Of a stretch of 64,000 nucleotides of DNA, positions 45,271-55,111 are shown one piece after another (within the stretch, counting starts at the first letter, position 1; each line of letters opens with the position of its first letter). The DNA is from Flavobacterium chilense. GTDB taxonomy: Bacteria; Bacteroidota; Bacteroidia; Flavobacteriales; Flavobacteriaceae. The stretch covers positions 62,001 through 126,000 of the forward strand of contig NZ_LSYT01000009.1 of assembly GCF_001602525.1 (NCBI RefSeq). The letters run 5' to 3'. A program made the position numbers and the translations under genes. The notes beneath the pieces were generated by a model. That model did no database searches, had not been told where the DNA came from, and was given only the letters and a program-made list of their open reading frames with translations.

Positions 45271-46434
45271 ATGCAATTATCGGTAATTATTCTTAATTAT
45301 AATGTACGTTACTTTCTGGAACAATGCGTTTTAAGTGTTCAGGAAGCTATTTTGGCACTTGATGCCGAAATTATTGTTGTCGATAACAATTCGTCAGACG
45401 AGAGCTGTCTGATGATGAAAAATAAATTCTCTAACGTAAAATTAATTGAGAATAAGACCAATTTTGGTTTTCCAAAAGGAAATAATATTGGAGTTGAACA
45501 AGCCACCGGAAAATATATCTGTATTTTAAATCCCGATACCATTGTTGCCGAAGATACCTTTGTAAAAGTTTTGGCTTTCGCCGAAAGGCAAATCAATTTA
45601 GGTATTATTGGCTGTAAATTAATTGACGGTACAGGAGATTTTTTGCCGGAAAGTAAACGCGGAATTCCAACACCCTGGGTAGCGTTTACAAAGATTTTTG
45701 GTTTGTACAAGATTTTTCCAAAATGGACTCTTTTCAATCAATATTATGCCCAGCATCTGAGGCAAAATGAAACAGGAAAAGTAGCAATTTTAGTAGGAGC
45801 TTTTATGCTCATGCAACGCGATTTGTATCTGGAAATTGAAGGTTTTGATGAAAAATGTTTTATGTATGCTGATGATATCGATTTGTCGTATCGTGTTTTA
45901 CAGAAACAAAAAGCAAATTATTATTTTCATGAAACCACCGTTTTACATTATAAAGGCGAAAGCACTGTAAAAGATGAAAAGTACATGAAACGTTTTCAGG
46001 AAGCGATGAGTTTTTTCTATCAAAAGCATTTTAGAAAATCCTGGTTTTTTGAAATTTTCATTCAAATCGGTATTTGGTTTTTCTCTTTTGTAAAAATGTT
46101 TCAGGGAAAAACAAAGGCAAAACCATCGCCGGAAAGAGTCGTTTTTTACTCTTCAAATAAAAAAATGTCTGAAAAATTACCTTCTATTTTGAAAAATAAA
46201 GTCCTCTTTTGCGATTTCAAAAAAGAAAAAATGGTAAATTCGTGCCTGATTTTTAAGGGTAAAAAGGTTGAGATTATTTTGGATAATCAGTATGTTTCAT
46301 TCAAAAAATGTATCAAAATCATAGAAACTCTTAAAGATAAGAACATTACTTTTAAGATTTTCCCTAAAAACACAAATTTTATTATTGGAAGCAATTCCCG
46401 AAATGACAGGGGGCAAATTATAAAAATTGAGTAA
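45271..46434 (+). CDS. Family 2 glycosyltransferase with C-terminal extension
   Basis: 387 residues. GT2 fold: SVIILNYNVRYFLEQCV, IIVVDNNSSDES, NPDTIVAEDTF (DxD-like), VGAFMLMQRDLYLEIEGFDE and MYADDIDLSYR. A hydrophobic segment at about 265-275 suggests membrane association. After it a basic domain of about 100 residues ends GSNSRNDRGQ, which I cannot assign to a family. It probably extends a surface glycan. Next to an outer-membrane barrel gene. Confidence 0.9.
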   Translation: MQLSVIILNYNVRYFLEQCVLSVQEAILALDAEIIVVDNNSSDESCLMMKNKFSNVKLIENKTNFGFPKGNNIGVEQATGKYICILNPDTIVAEDTFVKVLAFAERQINLGIIGCKLIDGTGDFLPESKRGIPTPWVAFTKIFGLYKIFPKWTLFNQYYAQHLRQNETGKVAILVGAFMLMQRDLYLEIEGFDEKCFMYADDIDLSYRVLQKQKANYYFHETTVLHYKGESTVKDEKYMKRFQEAMSFFYQKHFRKSWFFEIFIQIGIWFFSFVKMFQGKTKAKPSPERVVFYSSNKKMSEKLPSILKNKVLFCDFKKEKMVNSCLIFKGKKVEIILDNQYVSFKKCIKIIETLKDKNITFKIFPKNTNFIIGSNSRNDRGQIIKIE

Positions 46435-46518
46435 AAAATTATATTAAGTGTAATTTATATTTAAAATATTCAGTAATTTCGCAATCAGAAAATCAAAATC
46501 ATCCTTTAGATTAACAAT

Positions 46519-47847
46519 ATGGCAAGATTTGAATTAAAGCTTCCTAAAATGGGAGAGAGTGTCGCTGAAGCAACTATTACTAACTGGTTGAAAGAAGTTG
46601 GAGACAAAATTGAAGCTGATGAAGCTGTACTGGAAATTGCGACTGATAAAGTTGATAGTGAAGTACCAAGCGAGGTATCAGGAATTTTAGTTGAACAATT
46701 GTTTGGTAAAGACGATTTGGTTCAGGTAGGACAAACTATTGCAATTATTGAAACTGAGGGTGATGCACCAGCTGCAAAAGCAACAGAAGAAGTTGCTGCT
46801 CCGGCAGAAGTTGCTGAAATTGAAAAAACAATCGAAACCGCTAAAGAAACTGTTGCGGCTCCACAGGATTTTTCAGGATCAGATAAATTCTTTTCTCCAT
46901 TAGTAAAAAATATTGCCAAAGAAGAAGGTGTTTCTGTTGCCGAATTAGACAATATTGCAGGTTCAGGAAAAGATGGTCGTGTAACAAAAGAAGATATCTT
47001 AAAATATATTGAAAACCGTAAATTAGGTGTTGTTGAAACTCCAAAAGTTGCTGTAACTGCACCAAAAGTGGTAGAACCAGTAGTTCAGGCAGCTCCGGTT
47101 CAAAAAAGCCAGCAGGCAGTTCCGGTTTCTGTAAATGGAGGTGATGAAATTATCGAAATGGACAGAATGCGTAAACTGATTTCCGGATATATGACAGCTT
47201 CGGTACAAACATCAGCCCACGTTCAGTCTTTTATAGAAGTTGATGTAACCAACATTGTAAAATGGAGGGATAAAGTTAAAACCGCTTTTGAAAAAAGAGA
47301 AGGAGAGAAGCTGACTTTTACGCCAATTATGATGGAAGCAGTTGCAAAAGCGCTGAAAGATTTCCCTGGAATGAATATCTCAGTTGATGGTGATTATATC
47401 ATCAAAAAGAAAAATATAAATTTAGGAATGGCTGCTGCTTTACCAAACGGAAACTTAATTGTTCCTGTAATTAAAAATGCAGATCAGCTAAACTTAGTTG
47501 GAATGGCAAAAGCGGTAAACGATTTAGGAAACCGTGCAAAAGCAGGAAAATTAAAACCGGACGATACACAAGGCGGAACTTATACAGTTACGAATGTGGG
47601 AACTTTTGGAAGTGTTTTTGGAACGCCAATTATCAATCAGCCCCAAGTTGGAATTTTAGCTCTTGGAGCTATTCGTAAAGTACCGGCAGTTATTGAAACT
47701 CCTGAAGGTGATTTTATCGGAATCCGTCAAAAAATGTTCTTGTCGCACTCTTATGATCACAGAGTTGTTGATGGAGCATTAGGAGGAAGTTTTGTAAAAA
47801 GAGTAGCAGAATATTTAGAAGCTTTTGATGTAGACAGAGATTTCTAA
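46519..47847 (+). CDS. Dihydrolipoamide acyltransferase (E2) of a 2-oxoacid dehydrogenase complex
   Basis: 442 residues: an N-terminal lipoyl domain with the modified Lys in ATDKVDSEVP (Lys44), an Ala/Glu/Val-rich linker, an E3-binding domain (about 128-168), a second linker, and the catalytic domain ending in HSYDHRVVDGALGG (His414, Asp418). A single lipoyl domain is typical of 2-oxoglutarate or branched-chain complexes; which is not decidable without the E1 gene, which is not adjacent. A terminator follows at 47870-47903. Confidence 0.93.
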   Translation: MARFELKLPKMGESVAEATITNWLKEVGDKIEADEAVLEIATDKVDSEVPSEVSGILVEQLFGKDDLVQVGQTIAIIETEGDAPAAKATEEVAAPAEVAEIEKTIETAKETVAAPQDFSGSDKFFSPLVKNIAKEEGVSVAELDNIAGSGKDGRVTKEDILKYIENRKLGVVETPKVAVTAPKVVEPVVQAAPVQKSQQAVPVSVNGGDEIIEMDRMRKLISGYMTASVQTSAHVQSFIEVDVTNIVKWRDKVKTAFEKREGEKLTFTPIMMEAVAKALKDFPGMNISVDGDYIIKKKNINLGMAAALPNGNLIVPVIKNADQLNLVGMAKAVNDLGNRAKAGKLKPDDTQGGTYTVTNVGTFGSVFGTPIINQPQVGILALGAIRKVPAVIETPEGDFIGIRQKMFLSHSYDHRVVDGALGGSFVKRVAEYLEAFDVDRDF

Positions 47848-47869
47848 TTCATGCTAAAAATAAATTCAG

Positions 47870-47903
47870 GCCCGGAAAATTTTAATGATTTTCCGGGCTT
47901 TTT
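47870..47903 (+). terminator. Intrinsic terminator of the E2 gene
   Basis: GCCCGGAAAAT pairs with ATTTTCCGGGC (7-nt loop), followed by TTTTTC. Confidence 0.92.
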
Positions 47904-48064
47904 CTTTTGTAAGAAAAGGTTAAGAAAACAAGTGAGAGCCTTCTTTTGGAGTGATTTTAAAAGTTAAAATCGTAAAATCGACTCAGTTTTTGGTTAAAAA
48001 AATCAAGAATAAAAGAGGAAATTCGGCTTTAAAAATTACATTTGTAATCTTATAAAAATTAAAA

Positions 48065-48835
48065 ATGGAATTAAAACTCAACAAACCAATTTGCTTTTTT
48101 GATCTTGAAACAACCGGAATTGATATCGGAAAAGATCGAATTGTAGAAATTTCGATATTTAAAGTTTTTCCAAACGGAAATAAAGAAAGTAAGACCTGGT
48201 TGGTGAATCCTACCATTCCAATTCCGCCACAAACTACCGCTGTTCACGGTATTACTGATGAAAAAGTAGCAAATGAACCTACTTTTGCAGAACTGGCGCC
48301 TCAGGTTCATAATATGATTAAAGACAGTGATCTGGGCGGATTTAATTCAGATCGTTTTGATATTCCGTTATTGGCTGAAGAATTGCTTCGTGCCGGAGTT
48401 GATTTCGATATGAAAAATAAAGTTTCAGTTGATGTTCAGACTATTTTTCATAAAATGGAAGAACGTACTTTGAGTGCAGCCTTAAAATTCTATTGCGGAA
48501 AAAGTCTTGAAAATGCCCACTCGGCAGAAGCAGATACAATGGCGACTTATGAAATTTTAAAAGCACAATTGGATCGTTATCCGGAATTAGAAAATGATAT
48601 GAAATCATTATCTGAATTTACGACCCGTAAAAAGATTGCTGATTTTGCCGGAATGATTGCTTTTGATCAGGACAATGAAGAGATTTTTACCTTTGGAAAA
48701 CATAAAGGTGCCAAAGTAGAGAAAGTATTAGAAACAGAACCGGGATATTTTAGCTGGATTCAAAACGCTGATTTTCCCCTGTATACAAAAAAGGTTTTAA
48801 CGGCAATTAAATTAAGAAAGTTAAATACAAAATAA
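48065..48835 (+). CDS. DnaQ-like 3'-5' exonuclease with C-terminal FGKHKG domain
   Basis: 256 residues. DEDDh exonuclease motifs: FFDLETTGIDIGKDRIVEI (ExoI), GFNSDRFDIPLL (ExoII) and HSAEADTMATYEIL (ExoIII with catalytic His). A C-terminal domain of about 50 residues contains FTFGKHKGAKVEKVLETEPG and YFSWIQNADFP, a small module often attached to such exonucleases in Bacteroidota. Probably a proofreading or RNA/DNA-trimming enzyme; exact role unknown. An octamer-repeat tract follows the stop. Confidence 0.9.
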   Translation: MELKLNKPICFFDLETTGIDIGKDRIVEISIFKVFPNGNKESKTWLVNPTIPIPPQTTAVHGITDEKVANEPTFAELAPQVHNMIKDSDLGGFNSDRFDIPLLAEELLRAGVDFDMKNKVSVDVQTIFHKMEERTLSAALKFYCGKSLENAHSAEADTMATYEILKAQLDRYPELENDMKSLSEFTTRKKIADFAGMIAFDQDNEEIFTFGKHKGAKVEKVLETEPGYFSWIQNADFPLYTKKVLTAIKLRKLNTK

Positions 48836-48836
48836 G

Positions 48837-48920
48837 GTTCTGAGTCGCTAAGGTTCTAAGGTGCTAAGTTTTTTTTGCATAGTTTCTTAGAGTCTTTGTG
48901 GCTTAGCAACTTAGTAACTT
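48837..48920. repeat. Octamer-period intergenic repeat, copy 4
   Basis: GTTCTGAG, TCGCTAAG, GTTCTAAG, GTGCTAAG at 8-bp spacing, then a T run, then the complementary CTTAG series. It reaches almost to the ATG at 48929; an in-frame ATG at 48875 lies inside the repeat and is not a real start. Confidence 0.75.
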
Positions 48921-48928
48921 ATAAAGAA

Positions 48929-49540
48929 ATGAAGATCATCTGTATCGGTAGAAATTATACCAATCATATTGAAGAGTTAAAAAACGAGCGACCAACAGAG
49001 CCTGTGGTTTTCATGAAACCTGATTCGGCAGTTTTATTAAAGCAGCATCCGTTTGTAATCCCCGAATTTTCTGAAGAAATTCATCACGAAATAGAAATAA
49101 TTGTTAAAATCAATAAGGTAGGAAAGTATATTGAACCTAAGTTTGCTCATAAGTATTATGATGAAATAAGTGTAGGTATTGATTTTACTGCCAGAGATTT
49201 ACAAGATAAATTAAAGTCAAAAGGATTGCCTTGGGAAAAAGCAAAAGCCTTTGACGGTTCTGCAGTTATTGGAGAGTTTTTACCAAAAACTGATTTTATT
49301 TCGATGGAGAATCTTACATTTGAGTTAACAAATAATTCTAAAACAGTTCAAAAAGGAAATACAAGTCTGATGCTTTGGAAAATTGATGAGCTTGTTTCAT
49401 ATGTATCACAATTTTTTACCCTGAAAATTGGAGATATTATATTTACGGGAACTCCCGAAGGTGTTGCGGCTGTAAAACCAAATGATGTTTTAGAAGGCTT
49501 TTTAGAAGATAAAAAATTATTCAGAATACAAGTAAAATAA
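48929..49540 (+). CDS. Fumarylacetoacetate hydrolase family protein
   Basis: 203 residues from the ATG at 48929 (MKIICIGRNYTNH, the usual N-terminus). FAH signatures: KPDSAVLL, EIHHEIEIIVKI with the metal Glu/Glu, GIDFTARDLQDKLKSKGLPWEKAKAFD in order, and IGDIIFTGTPEGVA. Short single-domain members cleave acylpyruvates or decarboxylate oxaloacetate. It overlaps the next gene by one base (TAATG), so the two are coupled. Confidence 0.9.
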   Translation: MKIICIGRNYTNHIEELKNERPTEPVVFMKPDSAVLLKQHPFVIPEFSEEIHHEIEIIVKINKVGKYIEPKFAHKYYDEISVGIDFTARDLQDKLKSKGLPWEKAKAFDGSAVIGEFLPKTDFISMENLTFELTNNSKTVQKGNTSLMLWKIDELVSYVSQFFTLKIGDIIFTGTPEGVAAVKPNDVLEGFLEDKKLFRIQVK

Positions 49541-49884
49541 TGGCTTTAAAATACAACCTTTCAAAAGTGTATGCACTTTCAGACAATGATCCGGAATTTG
49601 TAAACGAGATTCTTAAATTATTTGTTACCGAAGTTCCTGAAGATTTAAAACAAATCAAAGAAGGAATTAAGAAAAAGGATCATAAATATGCTTATTCTTA
49701 TGCACACAAAATAAAACCTACATTAGACTTAATGGGGTTAAATGTTGCTTTTGAGGAAATTCTGCAAGTCGAAGCCTGGACAAAGACAGAAGGGAAGAAA
49801 AAAGATATTATGGAAACTTTTAAGAGTATAAAAATACAAGTAAAAGAAGCGATTAAAGAGATCAAAAAAGATTTTGATTTGTAA
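49540..49884 (+). CDS. Histidine phosphotransfer (HPt) domain protein
   Basis: 114 residues, four-helix HPt fold: FVNEILKLFVTEVPEDLKQIK, then the phospho-acceptor His in YAYSYAHKIKPTLDLMGL, and a final helix. No kinase or receiver domain adjoins, so it is an orphan phosphorelay intermediate. Coupled by a 1-bp overlap to the FAH-family gene. Confidence 0.88.
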   Translation: MALKYNLSKVYALSDNDPEFVNEILKLFVTEVPEDLKQIKEGIKKKDHKYAYSYAHKIKPTLDLMGLNVAFEEILQVEAWTKTEGKKKDIMETFKSIKIQVKEAIKEIKKDFDL

Positions 49885-49904
49885 AAAGCTTTGATAAATT
49901 TTCT

Positions 49905-49955
49905 AAAATCCTTTAAAATGAGCTGATAAAACAGATCATTTTGGAGGTTTTTTAT
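49905..49955 (+). terminator. Probable terminator of the FAH-HPt unit
   Basis: Imperfect 18-20 bp stem: AAAATCCTTTAAAATGAGCT against its partner around 49932-49951, followed by a T run. Confidence 0.6.
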
Positions 49956-50063
49956 TTCTTTTCTGGTTTAGTTTTCTTTAAGAATACTTTATTTTTTGAT
50001 AAAGAATGTTTCTTCTTTGTTCCCAAATCTACTTACTATTCCTACTTTTGTAATAACTAATAA

Positions 50064-51344
<1,281 letters not shown>

Positions 51345-51348
51345 ATTT

Positions 51349-51379
51349 TTGCTACAATGGTTTATTTTTCTTTTCTTTG
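51349..51379 (+). promoter_or_regulatory. Candidate promoter of rpmB-rpmG-DUF4295
   Basis: TTG (51349-51351), 20 nt spacer, then TTTCTTTG (51372-51379), one mismatch to TAnnTTTG. The spacing fits the Bacteroidota sigma-ABfr promoter (TTG-N19-TAnnTTTG), 36 nt before the L28 ATG. Confidence 0.45.
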
Positions 51380-51415
51380 CACCCTGATTTTGAATAACGA
51401 TAAAAGATAAGTATA

Positions 51416-51652
51416 ATGTCAAGAGTTTGTGACCTTACAGGTAAAAGAGCGATGGTAGGAAATAACGTTTCTCACGCTATGAACAAAACTAAGAGAAAGT
51501 TTTCTGTAAACTTAGTTAAAAAGCGTTTTTATCTTCCAGAAGAAGATAGATGGATTACTCTTAGAGTAGCAGCATCTACGATAAAAACAATTAATAAAAA
51601 TGGAATCACTGCTGTTTTGAAAAAAGCACAGTCAGAAGGATTTATCAAATAA
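51416..51652 (+). CDS. rpmB: 50S ribosomal protein L28
   Basis: 78 residues, normal length; N-terminus [20 protein letters not shown] with the following TKRKFSVNL and [13 protein letters not shown] typical of bL28. First of three short genes (L28, L33, DUF4295) followed by ftsY; an A-rich leader rather than a Shine-Dalgarno. Confidence 0.97.
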   Translation: MSRVCDLTGKRAMVGNNVSHAMNKTKRKFSVNLVKKRFYLPEEDRWITLRVAASTIKTINKNGITAVLKKAQSEGFIK

Positions 51653-51679
51653 TCTTTTCCTAAATAAATATATAGCAAG

Positions 51680-51862
51680 ATGGCAAAGAAAGGTAATAGA
51701 ATCCAGGTAATTTTAGAATGTACTGAACACAAGACTTCTGGTGTTGCAGGAACTTCTAGATATATTACAACTAAGAACAAAAAAAATACTCCGGATAGAT
51801 TAGAGATTAAAAAATTTAATCCAATCTTGAAACGCGTAACTGTTCACAAAGAAATTAAGTAA
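51680..51862 (+). CDS. rpmG: 50S ribosomal protein L33
   Basis: 60 residues; [20 protein letters not shown] and [19 protein letters not shown] are typical of bL33. Only one Cys is present, so it is the zinc-free (C-minus) form. 27 nt after rpmB. Confidence 0.97.
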   Translation: MAKKGNRIQVILECTEHKTSGVAGTSRYITTKNKKNTPDRLEIKKFNPILKRVTVHKEIK

Positions 51863-51939
51863 TAATTAGAGATTTTTGTAAATCTCAAATGGTTTTGCCA
51901 TTTCGAGTTTTATAAAAAACTTCAAATAACATTTGAATC

Positions 51940-52092
51940 ATGGCAAAGAAAACCGTAGCATCGTTACAAACATCTTCTAAGAGATTATCAAAAGCCATCA
52001 AAATGGTAAAATCTCCTAAAACTGGTGCATATACATTCGTAGAATCTATTATGGCTCCTGAAGAGGTTGATGAATTCTTGAAAAAGAAATAA
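51940..52092 (+). CDS. DUF4295 protein, probably ribosomal protein bL38
   Basis: 50 residues, very basic, starting MAKKTVASLQTSSKRLSKAI and ending EEVDEFLKKK. DUF4295 is restricted to Bacteroidota and always in this position behind L33. From memory, the Flavobacterium johnsoniae ribosome structure revealed a lineage-specific protein bL38 that I believe is this family; I have not verified it. 77 nt after rpmG, with a terminator at 52112. Confidence 0.85.
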   Translation: MAKKTVASLQTSSKRLSKAIKMVKSPKTGAYTFVESIMAPEEVDEFLKKK

Positions 52093-52111
52093 TTACAATC
52101 ACATTATATAG

Positions 52112-52144
52112 AAAAGCTACTTTCATTCGGAAGTAGCTTTTTTA
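52112..52144 (+). terminator. Terminator of the ribosomal protein block
   Basis: AAAAGCTACTT (52112-52122) pairs with AAGTAGCTTTT (52131-52141), then Ts. It puts ftsY in a separate transcript or under readthrough. Confidence 0.88.
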
Positions 52145-52261
52145 TTTTTTATATTTGTCTAAAATTTAGAGAAAAACAGCCGTTTTGTTCATCTTTAAAT
52201 AATATTAAGATTGTTTAGATTGTAAAATCGCAATAATCTAAAAAACTAACAACCTATCAAA

Positions 52262-53215
52262 ATGAGTTTTTTTAAAAAATTATTTTCTACTGATAAAAAA
52301 GAGACTTTAGACAAAGGTCTTGAAAAATCAAAAACTACTTTTTTCTCAAAGTTAAGCAAAGCCGTTGCCGGAAAATCTAAAGTTGACGATGATGTTCTGG
52401 ATGATCTGGAAGAAATCCTTGTTGCTTCTGATGTTGGAGTAAATACAACCCTAAAGATAATTTCGAGAATTGAAAAGCGTGTTGCTGAAGACAAATATTT
52501 AGGAACAGACGAGCTGAATCAGATTCTTCGTGAAGAAATTGCAGCTTTATTGTCTGAAACCAATAGAGGAGAAGCGACCGAGTTTGAAGTTCCTGCAGCT
52601 AAAAAGCCATATGTTTTAATGGTTGTTGGAGTTAACGGGGTTGGAAAAACAACTACAATTGGTAAACTGGCTTATCAGTTTAAAAAAGCCGGATATAAAG
52701 TGGTTTTAGGAGCTGCAGATACTTTTCGTGCTGCTGCTATCGACCAGTTACAAGTTTGGGCAGATCGTGTAGATGTGCCTATTGTAAGACAAAATATGGG
52801 TAGTGACCCTGCATCTGTAGCTTTTGATACTTTGCAGTCAGCAGTAGCACAAAATGCCGATGTGGTAATTATTGATACTGCCGGACGTTTGCATAATAAA
52901 ATCAATTTGATGAACGAACTTACTAAAGTGAAACGTGTCATGCAAAAGGTAGTAGCAGATGCGCCTCATGATGTGCTTTTAGTTTTAGACGGTTCTACAG
53001 GTCAAAATGCTTTTGAGCAGGCAAAACAATTTACTGCTGCAACCGAAGTAACTTCGTTGGCTGTAACAAAATTAGACGGAACTGCAAAAGGCGGGGTTGT
53101 GATTGGTATTTCAGATCAGTTTCAAATTCCCGTTAAATATATAGGTGTCGGCGAAGGAATCGAAGATTTACAGGTCTTTAATAAATATGAATTCGTAGAT
53201 AGTTTCTTTAAATAA
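52262..53215 (+). CDS. ftsY: Signal recognition particle receptor FtsY
   Basis: 317 residues. NG domain: helical N part (about 25-95), then GTPase motifs GVNGVGKTTTIGKLA (G1), DTFRAAAIDQLQ, DTAGRLHNK (G3), and TKLDGTAKGG (G4), ending VGEGIEDLQVF. The acidic membrane-targeting A domain of E. coli FtsY is almost absent, as in many Bacteroidota. It receives SRP-bound ribosomes at the membrane. Confidence 0.97.
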   Translation: MSFFKKLFSTDKKETLDKGLEKSKTTFFSKLSKAVAGKSKVDDDVLDDLEEILVASDVGVNTTLKIISRIEKRVAEDKYLGTDELNQILREEIAALLSETNRGEATEFEVPAAKKPYVLMVVGVNGVGKTTTIGKLAYQFKKAGYKVVLGAADTFRAAAIDQLQVWADRVDVPIVRQNMGSDPASVAFDTLQSAVAQNADVVIIDTAGRLHNKINLMNELTKVKRVMQKVVADAPHDVLLVLDGSTGQNAFEQAKQFTAATEVTSLAVTKLDGTAKGGVVIGISDQFQIPVKYIGVGEGIEDLQVFNKYEFVDSFFK

Positions 53216-53222
53216 TTGATTG

Positions 53223-53402
53223 ATGAGTTTTTCTTCTTTTAAAAATATACCGCCTCTTGCTTTTTATTTTGGAAGCGTTATCTGTTTTGTTTTAGCGAAT
53301 GTATTAAGAGACAAAACGTTGTCGTTTTATTATGTTTTATTAATTCTTGGGATACTCTTCTTTTTTATGGGAGTTCTAAGAAGATTAGGAACTAAACGAT
53401 AA
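53223..53402 (+). CDS. Small membrane protein
   Basis: 59 residues from the ATG at 53223, with two hydrophobic segments (PPLAFYFGSVICFVLANV; FYYVLLILGILFFFMGVL) joined by a short polar turn, ending in a basic RRLGTKR. Placed 7 nt after ftsY and 19 nt before the metalloprotease gene, so likely co-transcribed. Function unknown. Confidence 0.7.
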   Translation: MSFSSFKNIPPLAFYFGSVICFVLANVLRDKTLSFYYVLLILGILFFFMGVLRRLGTKR

Positions 53403-53421
53403 TTCTTGTGAATTTCTGATT

Positions 53422-54030
53422 ATGAAATACTATTTTCTGGTTTTTCTTTTTGTTATAATTTCTTGCACAAATAGAAACAATGAAAATGTCAATATTTTTC
53501 AAAAATCGAATCAAAAAGTAATTGTTATTCAGCCTTTGGGTAGCTTTAAAGCTGAAGAGGCTAAAAAAGTTTTTGTAGAAATTAAGACTATAAATCCAAA
53601 TGTAGTTTTAAGATCTAATATTTCTTTTCCTGAAAATTCATTTTATAAACCTAGAAATAGATACCGTGCTGATAGTATTATTAAAAAACTTAAAAATACT
53701 ATTGGTGAAGATTCTGTAATTGTTGGATTATCTCATTCTGATATTAGTACGACTAAAAATACAATTAAAGATTGGGGCGTTATGGGTTTGGGATATTGTC
53801 CGGGAAAAGCCTGTGTTGTTTCTGATTTTAGATTGCATGTCAAAAATAAAAATCAACAATTTTATAAATTAGTTTTACATGAACTTGGTCATACAGCGGG
53901 TTTGCCACATTGTGCAGTAAAGACTTGTTTAATGCGGGATGCAGAAGGAGGAAACCCACTGGATGAGGAAAAAGATTTTTGCAATAATTGTAAAAGCTTT
54001 TTAAAAGGCAAAGGCTGGCGGTTGCTATAA
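53422..54030 (+). CDS. Archaemetzincin-like metalloprotease, lipoprotein
   Basis: 202 residues. Signal with lipobox IISC (Cys15). The catalytic motif HELGHTAGLPHC (HExxHxxGxxH, 153-163) is followed by C-x4-CLM and, after a spacer, FCNNC (Cys187, Cys190). The HExxHxxGxxH plus the Cys/Cys-x2-Cys set is the archaemetzincin signature, with a second zinc site. Archaemetzincins are known from archaea and vertebrates, and bacterial members are sparse. A lipid-anchored form is unusual. The peptide substrate is unknown. Confidence 0.83.
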   Translation: MKYYFLVFLFVIISCTNRNNENVNIFQKSNQKVIVIQPLGSFKAEEAKKVFVEIKTINPNVVLRSNISFPENSFYKPRNRYRADSIIKKLKNTIGEDSVIVGLSHSDISTTKNTIKDWGVMGLGYCPGKACVVSDFRLHVKNKNQQFYKLVLHELGHTAGLPHCAVKTCLMRDAEGGNPLDEEKDFCNNCKSFLKGKGWRLL

Positions 54031-54040
54031 AATTTAATCT

Positions 54041-55111
54041 TTATTGATATAAAGCGCTAATTTTCTCCCATAACACTTTATCAAAATCAGACAAGGCTAA
54101 GTTAACATTGTCCGCTGCGTCTCCCATTCTGATAATTACCATGTTTTTACTCGGAACGACATATATTTTCTGGTCGTTTTTTCCTAAAGCCATAAACATA
54201 TCATTTGGTGCAGTTGGAATTATACTTCCCTGAAATGTGAGTTGTGATTGTGGTAAATGATAAGAACTTTTACCGTTTAGCCACCATAAATAGCCGTATC
54301 CTAAATTGATGTTTTGTGAAGTTGTAGTGGCTTCATTAAAATAGGTTTCGTTAAGAATAACATTATTGTCCCATTTTCCTTTATTGAGCATTAGCAGTCC
54401 AAAACGTGCCATGTTTCTGGATGTGCTGGTGTAGACACTGTTAACGCCAAGTTGAACCCAGGTTCCGTTCATGCCAATTTTGTCTCTTAGTTTACTGTTA
54501 AAATAGTTCTCCCATGTTTGTCCGCTCGCTTTGGCAACAACATCTTGTAGTTTGACATATACATTGTGATATGCCCAGCGTGTTCCGGCATCTGCTTTAT
54601 AAACTAAACTGGCAGGATCTACATCGTCTGTAGAATCGTCAAGTCCAGATGTCATGGTTAGGAGATTTTTGCAGGTGATAAGGTTTTCTTTTGCAAGTGT
54701 TTCGCTAGTCCAGCCTGTTCCAAGATATTTTGAGACCTTGTCATTTATATTTAGTAAATTTTCCTGTTGTGCGATTCCGGTTAAGGCAGAGGTTAATGTT
54801 TTTCCGGCACTTGCCCAATACCAGTTTGTTGAGGCTGTATGTCCGTTAAAATAATTTTCCATAACGATTCGGCCATTTACTAAGATAATAAACGATTTAG
54901 AGTGTTTAAGTTCTAAATAGTCCAAAAGTGGTTGAACGGCATTTTGATTCCATTTTAAATCAGTAATAGATTTTGTTTCCCAATTTGTTCCGGTTAACGG
55001 AGGAAAATACATGCTTTCCTGAGGAGTTGGAGCCGGATTTGGTTCAGATGAATCTTTGCTGCAGCTCATGAGTAAAAGAGCAGTCAGGATTGTGCAAATT
55101 GTTTTGGTCAT
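54041..55111 (-). CDS. Serine hydrolase (beta-lactamase/6-aminohexanoate-hydrolase-like) lipoprotein
   Basis: 356 residues from the ATG at 55111; an in-frame ATG 180 nt upstream would add a basic, unrelated 60-residue tail that covers repeat copy D and is rejected. Lipobox LMSC (Cys17). Active site SAGK (101-104), then YHN for YxN and FQG in the third motif position. This resembles 6-aminohexanoate-oligomer hydrolase-like beta-lactamases, which are esterase/amidases. Convergent with the archaemetzincin gene (10 nt gap). Confidence 0.85.
   Translation of the reverse strand: MTKTICTILTALLLMSCSKDSSEPNPAPTPQESMYFPPLTGTNWETKSITDLKWNQNAVQPLLDYLELKHSKSFIILVNGRIVMENYFNGHTASTNWYWASAGKTLTSALTGIAQQENLLNINDKVSKYLGTGWTSETLAKENLITCKNLLTMTSGLDDSTDDVDPASLVYKADAGTRWAYHNVYVKLQDVVAKASGQTWENYFNSKLRDKIGMNGTWVQLGVNSVYTSTSRNMARFGLLMLNKGKWDNNVILNETYFNEATTTSQNINLGYGYLWWLNGKSSYHLPQSQLTFQGSIIPTAPNDMFMALGKNDQKIYVVPSKNMVIIRMGDAADNVNLALSDFDKVLWEKISALYQ

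Noticed and set aside
48875-48928. Earlier ATG for the FAH-family gene
   Set aside because: It lies in the octamer-repeat tract; the protein has its normal N-terminus from 48929.
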